Assembly: GCA_963853835.1 (NCBI GenBank)
Contig: OY970830.1
Location: 40,137,966 to 40,201,965 of the forward strand
Source: Calendula officinalis
Lineage: Eukaryota > Streptophyta > Magnoliopsida > Asterales > Asteraceae
Direction of reading: 5' to 3'
DNA: 64,000 bases
The position numbers were made by a program, and so were the translations under genes. Positions 1 to 10,168 of the stretch are shown piece by piece (the first letter of the stretch is position 1; every line of letters begins with the position of its first letter). The notes under the pieces were generated by a model. That model was not told the origin of the DNA. It saw only the letters and a list, made by a program, of their open reading frames with translations, and did no database searches.

Positions 1-3000
1 GTCCGAGCAAACACAAGGGAATGCAATGTCCCTTTCTGCAGATTTCTATCACTCATCTTTCAACACTCAATGCCCACACACATTTATGATGATTTTCATA
101 GTCCAAGAGTTGATCTTCCTCCGCTTAGTGAGAAGATTTTCTTTTATAGGCCAAGAGAAGGAGAGCCTCTTCTAAGTCCTCCTATGTGGGCCATTGTTTA
201 AGAACATATAAATGATGAAGAAGATATGTCTGATACTGAGTCAGACAATGATGGTGATGATGATAATGATGATAATAGTGGCAATGGAGCCCAGGCTGGT
301 CAAGATATTGAGATGCAGGATGTTCCACAAGTTCAAGAACCAACTATCTCTCCACCTGCACAAGATCTTGCTGCTCCTCATATTGAAACCGTTCTTGAAA
401 CTGAGTCCTCAGAAGACACACCATTGGTTCTTCATAGACGAAGAAGGAATCTCTCTCCTATCATTATGGGAAACTTATCATCTGAGGAGGTGCAGCCTGC
501 AAATGTTCCATCATTAACTGCCTCTCTTCAAGCTCAAAGCCTAGTTGCAGCCACCGCTGACCTTCCAAGTCCAGAACTACCTCCATCTGCTCAACCAATT
601 GAGGAACCTCATGTTCCTCTTGATGTGGAGATTCAATATGCACAAACTACAATGGAAGGTGCTCAGCATAACATAGAGGTCGGTATTGAAGATGTTGGTG
701 CTGCACATCAACAAACACATGATCCTGTACCGACCTCTGCAGATGCTAGAAGAGAATCTGACAGAGTCTCAGGTATGAATTTCTAAAAAGCCCTTAAACT
801 TATATATATATATTTCATTCCCAAAATAGAGACTAAGTATTGGCCAGTACCAACTCAATACTGACCAAAGTCTCAAACGATCTTTCAAATATATATCCCT
901 TTATGGCCAACATAGCTAGCCCACTGCTGCTATGCAAAATTCATATACTGAGCACACTAAATTGATCATTGTCAGTCTACAGTTGTCTCAACATTTAAAG
1001 AGACAATGGTGGTTGATGTCATACTGACACCCACTGGTGCTGCTTGAATAATGTCCAACTTATTTTTGAGTTGGGTAGCATCATTCAAGAAATGATCTCA
1101 AACCCTTAAGCCACAAAATCCAAAAATATCCCATGGGGTTTAGCCACATTTCTGTTATCACTCTCATACCGAGTGATAAACATTGAAAATAACAAGAAGC
1201 ACATCCCAGGCTTCGAATTCCCACACCCAAACCTTTTAGTAAATGTGACTTATCCTATACTGAGCTACTTAAATTTTCACACTCACCTTTACTAAAATCT
1301 TCTTACACATGCTATGCACAAGTCCACAATATTTCATCCTATACCAGATGAAATACAGACTTCACAAACTCTGTTTATATGATTGTAGAATTAAACAACA
1401 CCACAATTCTATTTGATAAACCTTTCTTTCTAACCAGTTTTATATTTTTGTTTCTTTAGCACCATCTGTGCAGGGCATTCAGGCATCTCAGGCTGCAGCA
1501 GACCAAGTGACTCTGCAAGCAATCATGCAGCACATTCTGGCCATCCAACAAACTCAAAATGTACTACTAGCCAGAATGGACAAGATGAGTGGTGATATTG
1601 ACTTAATAAAACAGTCAGTATCACTCCTTCAACAACAACATCAGACTCCACAAACTCCACCAGGTTCACATGGTGACCACAATGAAGAAGGAGAAGGAGA
1701 AGGAGGTGCTGGTGATACTGATGCTGCAACTGAGCCCATGCCCTCCCCTACTCTTGAACAACCTGAAGGGGACATGGGTGGTGATACTGATCCTCTTCCC
1801 TCCTCATCAAATGATAACAAAAGGGGGGAGAAGAGACAAAGAGATACTGAGGTTGATCAAACTGAGCCTTCTGCTCAGGGGGAGAAAAGAAGAAGATTGA
1901 ATGAAGATCAACCTCCACAACAACAACATCAGCAAAGCCCTCATACTGAGCCATTTCGCATTCAGTATGAGAGAAGAAGACAAAGAACAAGGTCAGCATT
2001 ACAAGTTCAAGACCCACTTGAGCCATCTGCTCAGGGGGAGACTCATACTGACCAACCACAGCAAACTTATTCTGAGCCACCTGCTCTTGAAGAGAATAAT
2101 TTACAAATTGTGGTCTATAGGCCTTTCATCTGGCCTATTGCTGATGATGAAGATGAAGAACCAGATTTAGTAAACTATGCACTAAATCTGGTAGAACAAG
2201 AAAGTTCTTCATCATCATCCTCGGATGATGAAGAACCAGAAAATCTGGTAATTAGAAGAAGGAGTTCCTTATCAAGAAGACCTATCAATGCTGTTCTCAC
2301 TTCTTCTGAATCAAGTGAGGAATCTGCTCCTCTGGTAACAAGACAAAGAAGACCTGTTCTTACAAGGGACAGTGATACCGAGCGGGCTCCAAGACTGACT
2401 CTTCAACAACTCTGGGCAGAACAAGAAAGATTTTTATATGAGCAAGAGTTGGGAGTCAAAACTGAACCAGAATCTGACCCAGATACTGATACTCCTGGTC
2501 CTTCACATAGAATCTCAAGAAAGGGTCCAGACCATATTCAACATTATTGGAATATGGTTGCTGCTAGGACTCGGTATAAGGAACAAAGAAAGGAGTTCTT
2601 GAGGACCAAAACATTTCAAAATGTAAGGGGGATACATTGGTTAAATCTGGATGTCAATAAAGTAAAAGTGAAGCTCAAAGAAGGAAGAATTACTATCACT
2701 TGTACTGGCTTAACCAGTCCCCCCATGAAGATATTTATTCATGATATTCAAAGAATTGGTCTTCAAGACTGGGTGAAGATCACAAGACTGATCAAAGAGC
2801 TTCCAAAGAAATCAACCTATGATCAAATAGTCTTGGATGAGATCTGTGCAGTAGCTGCAGTATGTTATGAGAAGGACTTACTTCATGAAATAGAGTACAG
2901 AACACTCAGTGTGATGACTGAGGCTTACTCAAACAACAGACCAGAGTGCCTTCATACATACAAGTATCTTAGAAAGTATCCTCTTCCTCCTAACCTTGTC

Positions 3001-3279
3001 TTTCAGGATCAAAAGAATGTCATATATCCAACTTCTGGATATATGTATACTGACTCAGAGGATAGAGAATGCTTCATTTCTGATGAAGATCTTCCAAGAG
3101 CTCAAATCAGTCACCTTGTTGGACTGAAATGGATGATTACCAAGAAAGAAGACTCTTGGTTCAGAAAGAAGATTGTTGCAGTACTGAATAGCAGAAGGGA
3201 TGAACTCAAAAGCAGAGAAGAGTTTGTCCACATCAAACAAGAAGTCTTCTATGAGAATGAAGCCATCAACAGCAAATGA
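1..3279 (+). CDS. Retroelement extra ORF, partial, apparently spliced, one in-frame stop
   Basis: Frame 1 is open from base 1 to 198, meets a single TAA at 199-201, and continues in the same frame through an ATG at 226 to 772. A GT donor (773) and a pyrimidine-rich acceptor (AG at 1458-1459) define a 687-bp intron. Joining 772 to 1460 keeps frame and runs open to the stop at 3277-3279. The N-terminal and middle parts are acidic and rich in Gln, Ser, Pro and Glu, with repeated DTE/DTD/HTE triplets and Arg-rich patches (KRQR, EKRRR, ERRRQR). The last 230 residues or so look folded, with mixed hydrophobic and charged segments. I recognise no catalytic domain. It could be envelope-like, Gag-like or nucleic-acid-binding; function unknown. 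The stop at 199 may be a mutation, a suppressible stop, or mark 226 as the real start. Confidence 0.5.
773..1459 (+). other. Predicted intron inside the retroelement ORF
   Basis: The donor is CAG/GTATGA and the acceptor is TTTGTTTCTTTAG/C. The 687-bp interval has stops in the coding frame and a more AT-rich composition than the flanking exons. Splicing joins a one-base remainder (G772) to C1460-A1461 and restores an open frame into the downstream ORF, which otherwise has no good ATG near its start. It carries at least four ATACTGA motifs (858, 945, 1021, 1257). Confidence 0.55.
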
Positions 3280-3362
3280 AGAAGAAGATATTGTTACCTA
3301 TGCTGTTGTAATTTTTGTTTATCTCTTTGTAATTGTTTTGTTATCATTAGATAGGGGGAGAT

Positions 3363-3869
3363 TGTTAAGGCAAAAAGCCTTGCCCCTTTAGATCTTAAGA
3401 TAACAAAACAACCTAGACTAGCTTTGATTTATATGTAGAATAATATAGCTAAGTTTAGGTCTGATACTGAGTGATCAGTATTGGAACTCAGTATCAGTAC
3501 TCAGTATCAGATAGTGATACTGAGTACAAGGACTGAGTAGAAGGACTGAGTGATACTCAGTATAGTAACGGACTAAGATCAAATCCCTTGATCTTGGTCA
3601 TTTTCCTTGCTTAGTCCTTCGGTTACTCCTTTGCTCATTATGTAAGATCTCTATAACATTATAAATAGAGATCATCTTGCAAAGGAGTACTCACGAATTC
3701 ACTCTACACTTTCATATCTTGTAATTGATCAGTGGTATTGCTTTTCCGCAGCATACCACACTTAGTGGATTTGTACACCGACTCTAATACTGTGTTTTAC
3801 ACTTTAATTGTCTTTTGTATAATCATTCTAATCAATTAACTAACAAACCAGGGGTGTTGTGACCTAACA
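3363..3869 (+). repeat. 3' LTR (TGTTA...TAACA, about 507 bp)
   Basis: It starts TGTTAAGGC right after the purine tract and ends GACCTAACA, with perfect 5-bp terminal inverted repeats. Its first 200 bp hold a dense block of direct and inverted CTGATACTGAG motifs (3462-3560). A TATAAATAGAG box lies near 3660-3672, consistent with an LTR promoter, so U3 would end just after it. Sequence after 3869 looks like ordinary AT-rich spacer. Confidence 0.7.
3661..3672 (+). promoter_or_regulatory. TATA box of the 3' LTR
   Basis: A TATAAATAGAG motif follows an AT-rich stretch in the middle of the LTR, with a plausible R region downstream. Position and sequence fit an RNA polymerase II promoter. Activity cannot be judged from sequence. 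Confidence 0.5.
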
Positions 3870-4540
3870 TTTTGTGCAGTGTTTAATATGGTTCAATCCT
3901 TTAACTTTCCTTAATTTATCATATTGTAAGTATTGGCATGTGATATGATGTCATAATGTCCCTTTTAACAAGTAAACAAAAACAACTGAAAAAAAATTTA
4001 GGATAAAACCATTGCCAATAAAAATTGAAGGGTTAAAATTCCGAATGAGTGAAAACATAATTAACCCTCTAAATTATTACTTACTGTTGCAGGAAAAAGT
4101 TGTTAATGTGCTCCAACTTTAAACCTAATGTTGATGCAAAAATGTTGTCTTTTACTGATATTTCAGGCTGCAGATGTTGTATTCCTAAAATTTTGAAGTG
4201 GCTATATGATTTTCAATAAATAGAGTTAACATATAATCAATTACTTTTAAAGTCAACCTAATCTTTGTATTGAACAATTTATAAGTTATATATGTTAAAA
4301 TATAATGTAGGACACCTTTGACATGTTTTCTTTTGTATTGTTTTTAAGTGGTCTATTTGTTTCGGTAAATATATTGTATACAGCATCCCAAAACTCATCC
4401 CTGCAAGATATGTAAAGCTCATTTGCTCCATTTTAATATTCCGTGAATCTAATAGTTTACAACAAATAAATTTCTAACAACCATAAGCTGATAGCAACAT
4501 ATTTCAATTTAAGGTAATAAAATGGACAAGTTGGATGTGT
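3870..4540. other. AT-rich spacer, no gene seen
   Basis: No ORF of note and no complete element ends. A diverged relative of the tandem unit at 4541-4846 (containing ATGTTAAAATA) appears around 4250-4370. Confidence 0.5.
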
Positions 4541-4846
4541 TAATAATCGGGAATTGGATTGTTTTTGGTTCCGGCCCCAAACGAGCTTGCTGACCCGTTT
4601 GACTTTTTTCCAATATTTATCAACCTAATATTTCTATTGAATGATTTAGGAGTTCTATATGTTAAAATACATTAGGCGTGGTTTACAGGTTAGATGTGTT
4701 ACTAATCGGTCGAATTGGATTGTTTTGGTTCTGGCCCCAAACGGGCCAGCTGACCCGTTTGACTTTTTTCCAACTTTTTTCAAACTAATCTTTCTATTGA
4801 ATGATTTGAGAGTTTTATATGTTAAAATACATTTTAGGCAATTTTT
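4541..4846 (+). repeat. Two-copy tandem repeat, about 150-bp unit
   Basis: Two adjacent units share GAATTGGATTGTTT, GGCCCCAAACG, GCTGACCCGTTTGACTTTTT, TTCTATTGAATGATTT and ATGTTAAAATACATT in the same order. The first covers roughly 4545-4680 and the second 4695-4842. A weaker third unit lies about 300 bp upstream. This looks like tandem duplication inside a decayed element. Confidence 0.7.
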
Positions 4847-5501
4847 TACATGTTCTTTGTCTTTTAATTTTTAATTGTTTTTTAGTTGGCCTATTTGTAA
4901 TCATTATTCAATATGTAATCGAAATTCTTGGTTGCATACACCGTTTTTCCCTTTTTTAGGATGCAACTCATGGGGCTGAAGGTGAGATTCTAAGCAAGTC
5001 TTAAAGGTTGTTGCAGATTCAAATATTAGTTTTTCTGTGCAGAATGTTGTTTATTTTGCTGTTTATTTTGATGTTTGTTTTTCTGTGTATTTGGTTGGTT
5101 TGTTGCTGGTTGGCATTTGTAGAATTCTGGTGGTTGTATTTGTTGTTTTATATATATAATTTCATTTGGTTGGCTTGATGTTGGTGATGGCAATGTCGAA
5201 ACTCTAATCTAGGCTTAACCAGTTTTTTTGAAAGAAAAAAGAAAAAAGTAACTATACTATGTTCATTCTTTAAAATGGCATTGTAAAATACCAAAATTTG
5301 CATACATGTAACGATTATTTGAATATATTTTTTTGAAATACTTGATTCATGGAAATTTTGGGAGGGTAACCGACAAATGTAGTTTACAAAGAAGTCTTAT
5401 TTCGTTTGTAAATTTTTATGTAACATTTCTACATGTATCGATTTTTCTACCAATTTATCATTACAGCTACACCATTATTCTACATCCTAAAATTTGAAGC
5501 A

Positions 5502-5532
5502 TACCCGCCCATCGGGCGGGTTATGTAGCTAG
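5502..5532 (+). mobile_element. Helitron 3' terminus (hairpin + CTAG)
   Basis: A GC-rich hairpin with stem CCCGCCC/GGGCGGG and loop ATC is followed 8 nt later by CTAG and then T. This is the canonical Helitron 3' end. The same hairpin and CTAG occur in reverse orientation at 23400-23430. I could not find the matching 5' TC end, so the element's extent to the left is unknown; it may include the exon-like scraps near 4965-4990. Confidence 0.7.
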
Positions 5533-5888
5533 TATAATATATATATATCTATTTTATGTCATTAATTTATCTTTTTTAATTTCGAGGTAAATTCATTCTC
5601 TATTCTTTCAATAATGGTTGTTTTACTGCATAATCTAAACCAGAGACTAAATAATCAACTTCTATTATTCTAATATTTGTCGAAATAGAGGTAATATGGG
5701 GATGAATCGGAAATGGAAGAGTGTTTCGCTCTTTTTGTTACTTTACTCATGTTGCTACTACTAACCTTCCATAGATCTGCACAATATCTTCTGCGTAAGG
5801 TATTTACTAGCATTTCACCATTTCATAGTTACACACATTTGACTTTGTAAATTACTAAGTTAAAATGAGAGTGCATATTGCTTGTAGG

Positions 5889-7645
5889 CCGGATGGTAAG
5901 GCAACAGGTGGGGCCTATATGACATTTAAATCAAATGAGGTGGCTAAATGGGCCATGGTGAAAGATATGATGATCGGGTTGTAACACCTCAATTTTAATA
6001 TCAAATATTGGCCAAAATAAAATATTTTTATAAATAGAAGAACATCCTCAATTTGGATTTACAAAAACCTTGGTATGAAATCAGAGTATAAAAGTAGGTG
6101 TTACAAAATAGATCATAACCAAGCTAAGACTAAATCCAATCTAGTGCTCTTCTAATCTAGGTCCCGCATCTCTATCCATGCGTACCTAAGCCTTCGATCC
6201 CGAACCTGAGTACATAGCAAAACAAAACAAGGAGTACGTGAGACAAAAACGTCTCGTGAGCTACATGGGTTTAGACCCCAAGGTTAATAATAATAACCGA
6301 ATCACAAACAAACAAACAAACACGTAAGCAATCACCCATCTATCTAGTCACCCTATTGTGACTCTAATACCTTGCTTTCCTAGCAATCGTACCTAGTTGT
6401 CGGGACATCCCCAACCAACTAGAACCACATTAACTTATTAACCGGGGATCCCCCGCATTAACAAGCTTCAAGGTAAAGGCAAGAGGGAATCGCTCAATCT
6501 ACAAATACCTGCCTTACTCGCCGGACTACTTCCAGTTAGCAAGACTACTATCATGGAATGGGACGATGGGGATCCGCCCAAATGCTCCCCATTCCATACC
6601 TCATGACCGGGGATCCCCCGAATCATCACATCATCTCACCATATCATAACTCGATGGTTATGTCAATCTAGCTCTCGGCTATCACGTCTATCATCAAACA
6701 AGTTAGTTCAATACTATCATCGGTATAACTAACTATCAACTACTAGTCTACACAATTAAGCAAATAGACCATAACACAAGTAATAAAAATGTATTTCATA
6801 GGCTATGTACTCAGTAAAGTCCACACGTACTCACCTTAGCAATAAAGATGCTTTAACCGTATTCTTTCCGCCGGTTCCTTGTTCACAATTCGTCCACTTC
6901 AACACTTCACCGAATGTCTAAAACAATTATCACAACAAGATTATCAACACAAACTACTACCAATGTGTTCATCTACCTCTAGATAACACCCATCAATCCA
7001 TTTCCCCCAATTATGGTGATTTACCAAACCCTAGGTTTAACCAACCCTTAAGATTCTTACAAATCGAAATCATACACTTGTTTTCCTTGTTAATATACCA
7101 TCTATTAAGTGTACATACCATTTATTTAACCATTAATCACCAACCCAAGAACTAGGGTTTCAAACCCAATCCAGATGCTATGCTCAAAAATCGCCAAGAG
7201 AGAAAACTAGGGTTTTGATATGGCAATTAATGAGCTCAACCCGTCTTTAATGCTGGTCGTCCAGAGTTCACGGCGCGAACATAGTTCGCGTCGCTAACTT
7301 TGCATACTCGGCCATACTTAGCGATCGCTACCCATACGCGAACTACTTAGCGACCAATAGCCAAACTCCCTGGGATCAGTTCGCGATCGTGATCCTTAGT
7401 TCGCGTCGCGAACTCCCTGTGCAGCCAAGGCTGCACTTTTCCAACTTTGTCTCGACCCGGTTTCGCCCATAACTTTCTCGTACGGTGTCCAAACGACACG
7501 AAACCAATTTCCACGTGTTTTATATGATTTATCCATAATTATCATATTTTTACATAATTTATTTATTTACAATTTCGGGTCGTTACACGGGTCACGATAT
7601 GTTGAGTTGTTTCTTTCGACTCCAAATGAAGTCAAGTGGCATTGA
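5889..7645 (+). pseudogene. hnRNP F/H-like RRM gene fragment split by a solo LTR
   Basis: After an intron-like AG, 5889-5979 reads PDGKATGGAYMTFKSNEVAK and continues through AMVKDMMIG. The frame resumes after the inserted LTR at 7589 with GSRYVELFLSTPNEVK and stops at 7643-7645. Together these match the end of a quasi-RRM as found in plant hnRNP F/H or GRSF-like splicing factors, whose usual sequence is DGKATGEA...KDKMTIGSRYVELFPST. Only this exon-sized piece is visible; upstream exons are missing or decayed. It is a dead fragment, perhaps once carried by the neighbouring Helitron. Family assignment is by motif recognition. Confidence 0.75.
5980..7587 (-). mobile_element. Solo LTR, Ty3/gypsy-like, 1608 bp, TSD CGGGT
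   Basis: It begins TGTAACACC and ends GTCGTTACA, and is flanked by perfect 5-bp direct repeats CGGGT (5975-5979 and 7588-7592). There is no internal domain. This is the expected product of LTR-LTR recombination. It belongs to the same family as the LTR at 29970-31687: both share the ends, a GGGTTTTAGACC-like segment and a CpG-rich block of GTTCGCG/CGCGAAC palindromes (7265-7415 here). Orientation is taken from that relative, whose primer-binding site lies on its left side. Confidence 0.88.
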
Positions 7646-8835
7646 TGGTTGAATCAGATATTGATGATAATCGGTAGATATAAATTTTATTTTTGGGCAA
7701 CATTATGCAATGTGCTATGTTTAGTTTTGATGCACCTAGGTATTTATAGCTTAGTAATAGGTTGTGTACTTCTGAAAGGTGTAAATTTTCTAATTTATCG
7801 AAGTATATGCTGAATCTATGATTGGTGGTTAAAAATTACAACACCTGTCATTTTCCCAAAGACTACTAATTTGACTAGAACCAGGAACCACATATTTGGT
7901 GGACCGAGAACCAAACGGAATACACCGGTTCAGTTCTTGGCTGGGTATTTTCGGTTGGGACTGGGTGGAAGCGATTTGAACCGAATGCAGTTTTGAGGGT
8001 TTGAGACATACGAAGTTATGAGTGCAGCGATTTAGGAATGAAGATTTCGACTTTGGATTGGAAAACCAGCTGTCACATTGTGTCCAATAACGTATTAAGG
8101 ATATAGTAAACAACATATTACGGGCTTTGTGGCTCGGCTTTGTTCGGTTTGTATTAATATTCAGGAACGCATCAACACTATAACATAGAAATTTTAAATA
8201 ATTTGGATCTCAAAATGAAATAGTATAAGAAATTGAATCATCAGAAATAAACATGTTAAATTGAAGAATCTATCCCTTTAATTTTTATAAACTACAACAA
8301 TTCAGTCCTTTTTTACAAGGACAAAATTGCATGAATTTAAATGAAGCATGGAAATCAAATGAATAAATATATGAATAGTAAATAATGACAAAGGGAGGAG
8401 AGATTGTTTGTATCTTAAACCTCAAATGCTCAACATACGAAGAGTAAATAATGACAAAAGAAAACATGCACTGATTTGGGATCCTAATGCAAATTTGAAA
8501 CTAAAGAATTAGATAAGAGTGAATCTCAAAGATCTCAAATTGAAAAGAAAAACCATAATTGGGTCAACAAAGGTATTGAAGAAGACCAGAATTAGCTAAC
8601 ATAGTACGTATATGGTTCCAGCCGGGTTCTTTTGTGCCTTTCGGTTTTTACCCAAACAGACCCGATTTCTTCAGTCCTCAGATTTTCAGGACCTTGGACC
8701 GGACCGTTGGCTACGGTTCGGTTCGTTTCCATCAGTCCCGATTGGTACCAGTTATTTTTGCGCATGCCTAATTTAGACAAGTAATCACCCACCACCATGC
8801 ACCACCACTATTGCCACCGTAAAATATAGTTACAT
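7646..8835. other. Spacer with decayed repeat sequence, no gene seen
   Basis: Open frames here are short and show no recognised domain. Patches such as 7900-7990 and 8610-8770 are rich in CGGTT/AACCG, a composition seen in the subterminal regions of hAT-type elements elsewhere in the window, but no matched ends were found. Confidence 0.4.
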
Positions 8836-8870
8836 GGTACCCGTCGCCGCATTGCGCGGGTACCTGCTAG
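8836..8870 (+). mobile_element. Helitron 3' terminus, second family
   Basis: A hairpin with arms GGTACCCG and CGGGTACC (loop GC-rich) is followed two bases later by CTAG and then T. This fits a Helitron 3' end of a different family from the one at 5532. A diverged relative in opposite orientation lies at 57451-57483. The 5' end was not located. Confidence 0.6.
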
Positions 8871-9804
8871 TTATGATTAATAGTAGTTAACTATAGTCTT
8901 TTAGCAATAGATAAGAGTTAGTTAATTGATTAATGTATAAGTTATGAAGCATAATCACCATTAGGTGTTTAGCGATTTTAAGGGGTGATTTTTATATAAT
9001 TATTATGCATATAATTTTTTCTTCACTATAGCATTAAAAGCACAATGTATGATGGATAAGGTTTTTTTTTTTTATCTTTTAACATTGGTTTACCACTCAT
9101 GTTGGTGTTAAAGCCAAAGGGTGATACATGAGTCCCACCCTTGTTTTAACAACTAGCCGTTTATATCCGTTACACCACTCGAACCCTCCTTTAGCGAATT
9201 GGCTTTGGCACGCACTTGGTGAGCCATACCGTGTCCTCAAAGGGTAATAAAAGAAATACCAATTAATTATTAAAATTGACGTAATATATATTTTTATTGT
9301 TTTGTTTTTATAACTACAAATGAGATTTCATATAAATATTATTTATAGGAGGTCTTTACGAAAAGTTAATTTTTATAAGAACTTATAAAAATGGTCATAT
9401 GATATATGATAGATATTTATAAAACATTTGAGATACATTCACATAATATATATTTTTGTTAATGTTTTTTACAACTTAGATTTCATAAAAAATATTAATA
9501 AAAGAAAAAACTTTTGAAAAAGTTAATCAATGAAGATATTTTCATGACTAGATTTTTGTTAATAAGTTGGTAGAAAGTTGAAGTGATAAAATTAATAAAT
9601 TCTTTTGAAATTAACCGTTGGAAATACTCTTATATGATAGCTTTGCTTTTTCTTTCTCTTAGGCTGCTAAACATGAATGTAATTTAGTGGCTCATCAGGT
9701 TACTAGAATGGTTTCAATTACCGCGATAACTTCCTATGGGATGTAACTTTTCCCATGGAAAAAAAATATTATCGACTAGGAGAAGTGATAGAGAAATGAT
9801 ATTT
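8871..9804. other. AT-rich spacer, no gene seen
   Basis: It contains poly-T and poly-A runs and a GC-richer island (9085-9245) that resembles no gene I recognise. Confidence 0.4.
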
Positions 9805-9965
9805 AGTTCTACCATTTAGACATACTCATAGGCCTATCCACTTGATAGGATGACATGTGTATTCCACTAATTCTCTCTCCTAATATCATCCCTTGATTTT
9901 GACACGTGTCTTCATCTAATAAGTAGGCCTATGAGTAGGTCTAAATGGTAGGCCTAAATACCATT
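9805..9965. mobile_element. Short MITE with long inverted ends
   Basis: The left end reads CTACCATTTAGACATACTCA and continues with TAGGCCTA; the right end is its near-perfect reverse complement (TAGGCCTATGAGTAGGTCTA then AATGGTAG). The interior carries GATGACATGTGTATTCCAC and CTAATTCTCTCTCCTAATAT, which recur in opposite orientation near 18800-18880. About 160 bp, non-coding. Confidence 0.7.
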
Positions 9966-10168
9966 ACTCAAATTTCGCCCTACTTTCGTTAAATAAATAA
10001 AAAAACCATTTCTTCAAACTAAAATAGCGTGATAAACCGCCAAGAAGTTGTTCAGTTTCACACTAAAATAGTGTAACACAGTAGTTTCAGTGGAGATACA
10101 AGATTATACATGAATAAGAACAAATATTAGATTTTTAATATGGAAATTGTTTTTTTATGAGTCACTAA

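Larger units (their letters stand above)
1..3869 (+). mobile_element. LTR retrotransposon, 3' portion (5' part outside window)
   Basis: The segment ends with a purine tract (3353-3362, containing GGGGGAGA) directly followed by a TGTTA...TAACA-bounded LTR of about 507 bp. That is the usual layout of the 3' end of a plus-strand LTR element. Upstream lies a long low-complexity ORF with an apparent intron. No reverse transcriptase, integrase or RNase H is visible in the window, so the family is not proved. An extra ORF between pol and the 3' LTR recalls the envelope-like third ORF of the SIRE/Maximus copia and Athila gypsy lineages (established for those groups; assignment here is inference). The 5' LTR and target duplication lie outside the window. 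Alternatively this is a non-autonomous derivative with no pol at all. Confidence 0.75.

Noticed and set aside
1523..2080. Minus-strand His/Gln-rich frames opposite the retroelement ORF
   Set aside because: Shadows of the repetitive CAA/CAT-rich plus-strand coding sequence.
9085..9245. Degenerate tRNA gene
   Set aside because: No cloverleaf could be drawn; only a weak CTCGAACCC word is present.
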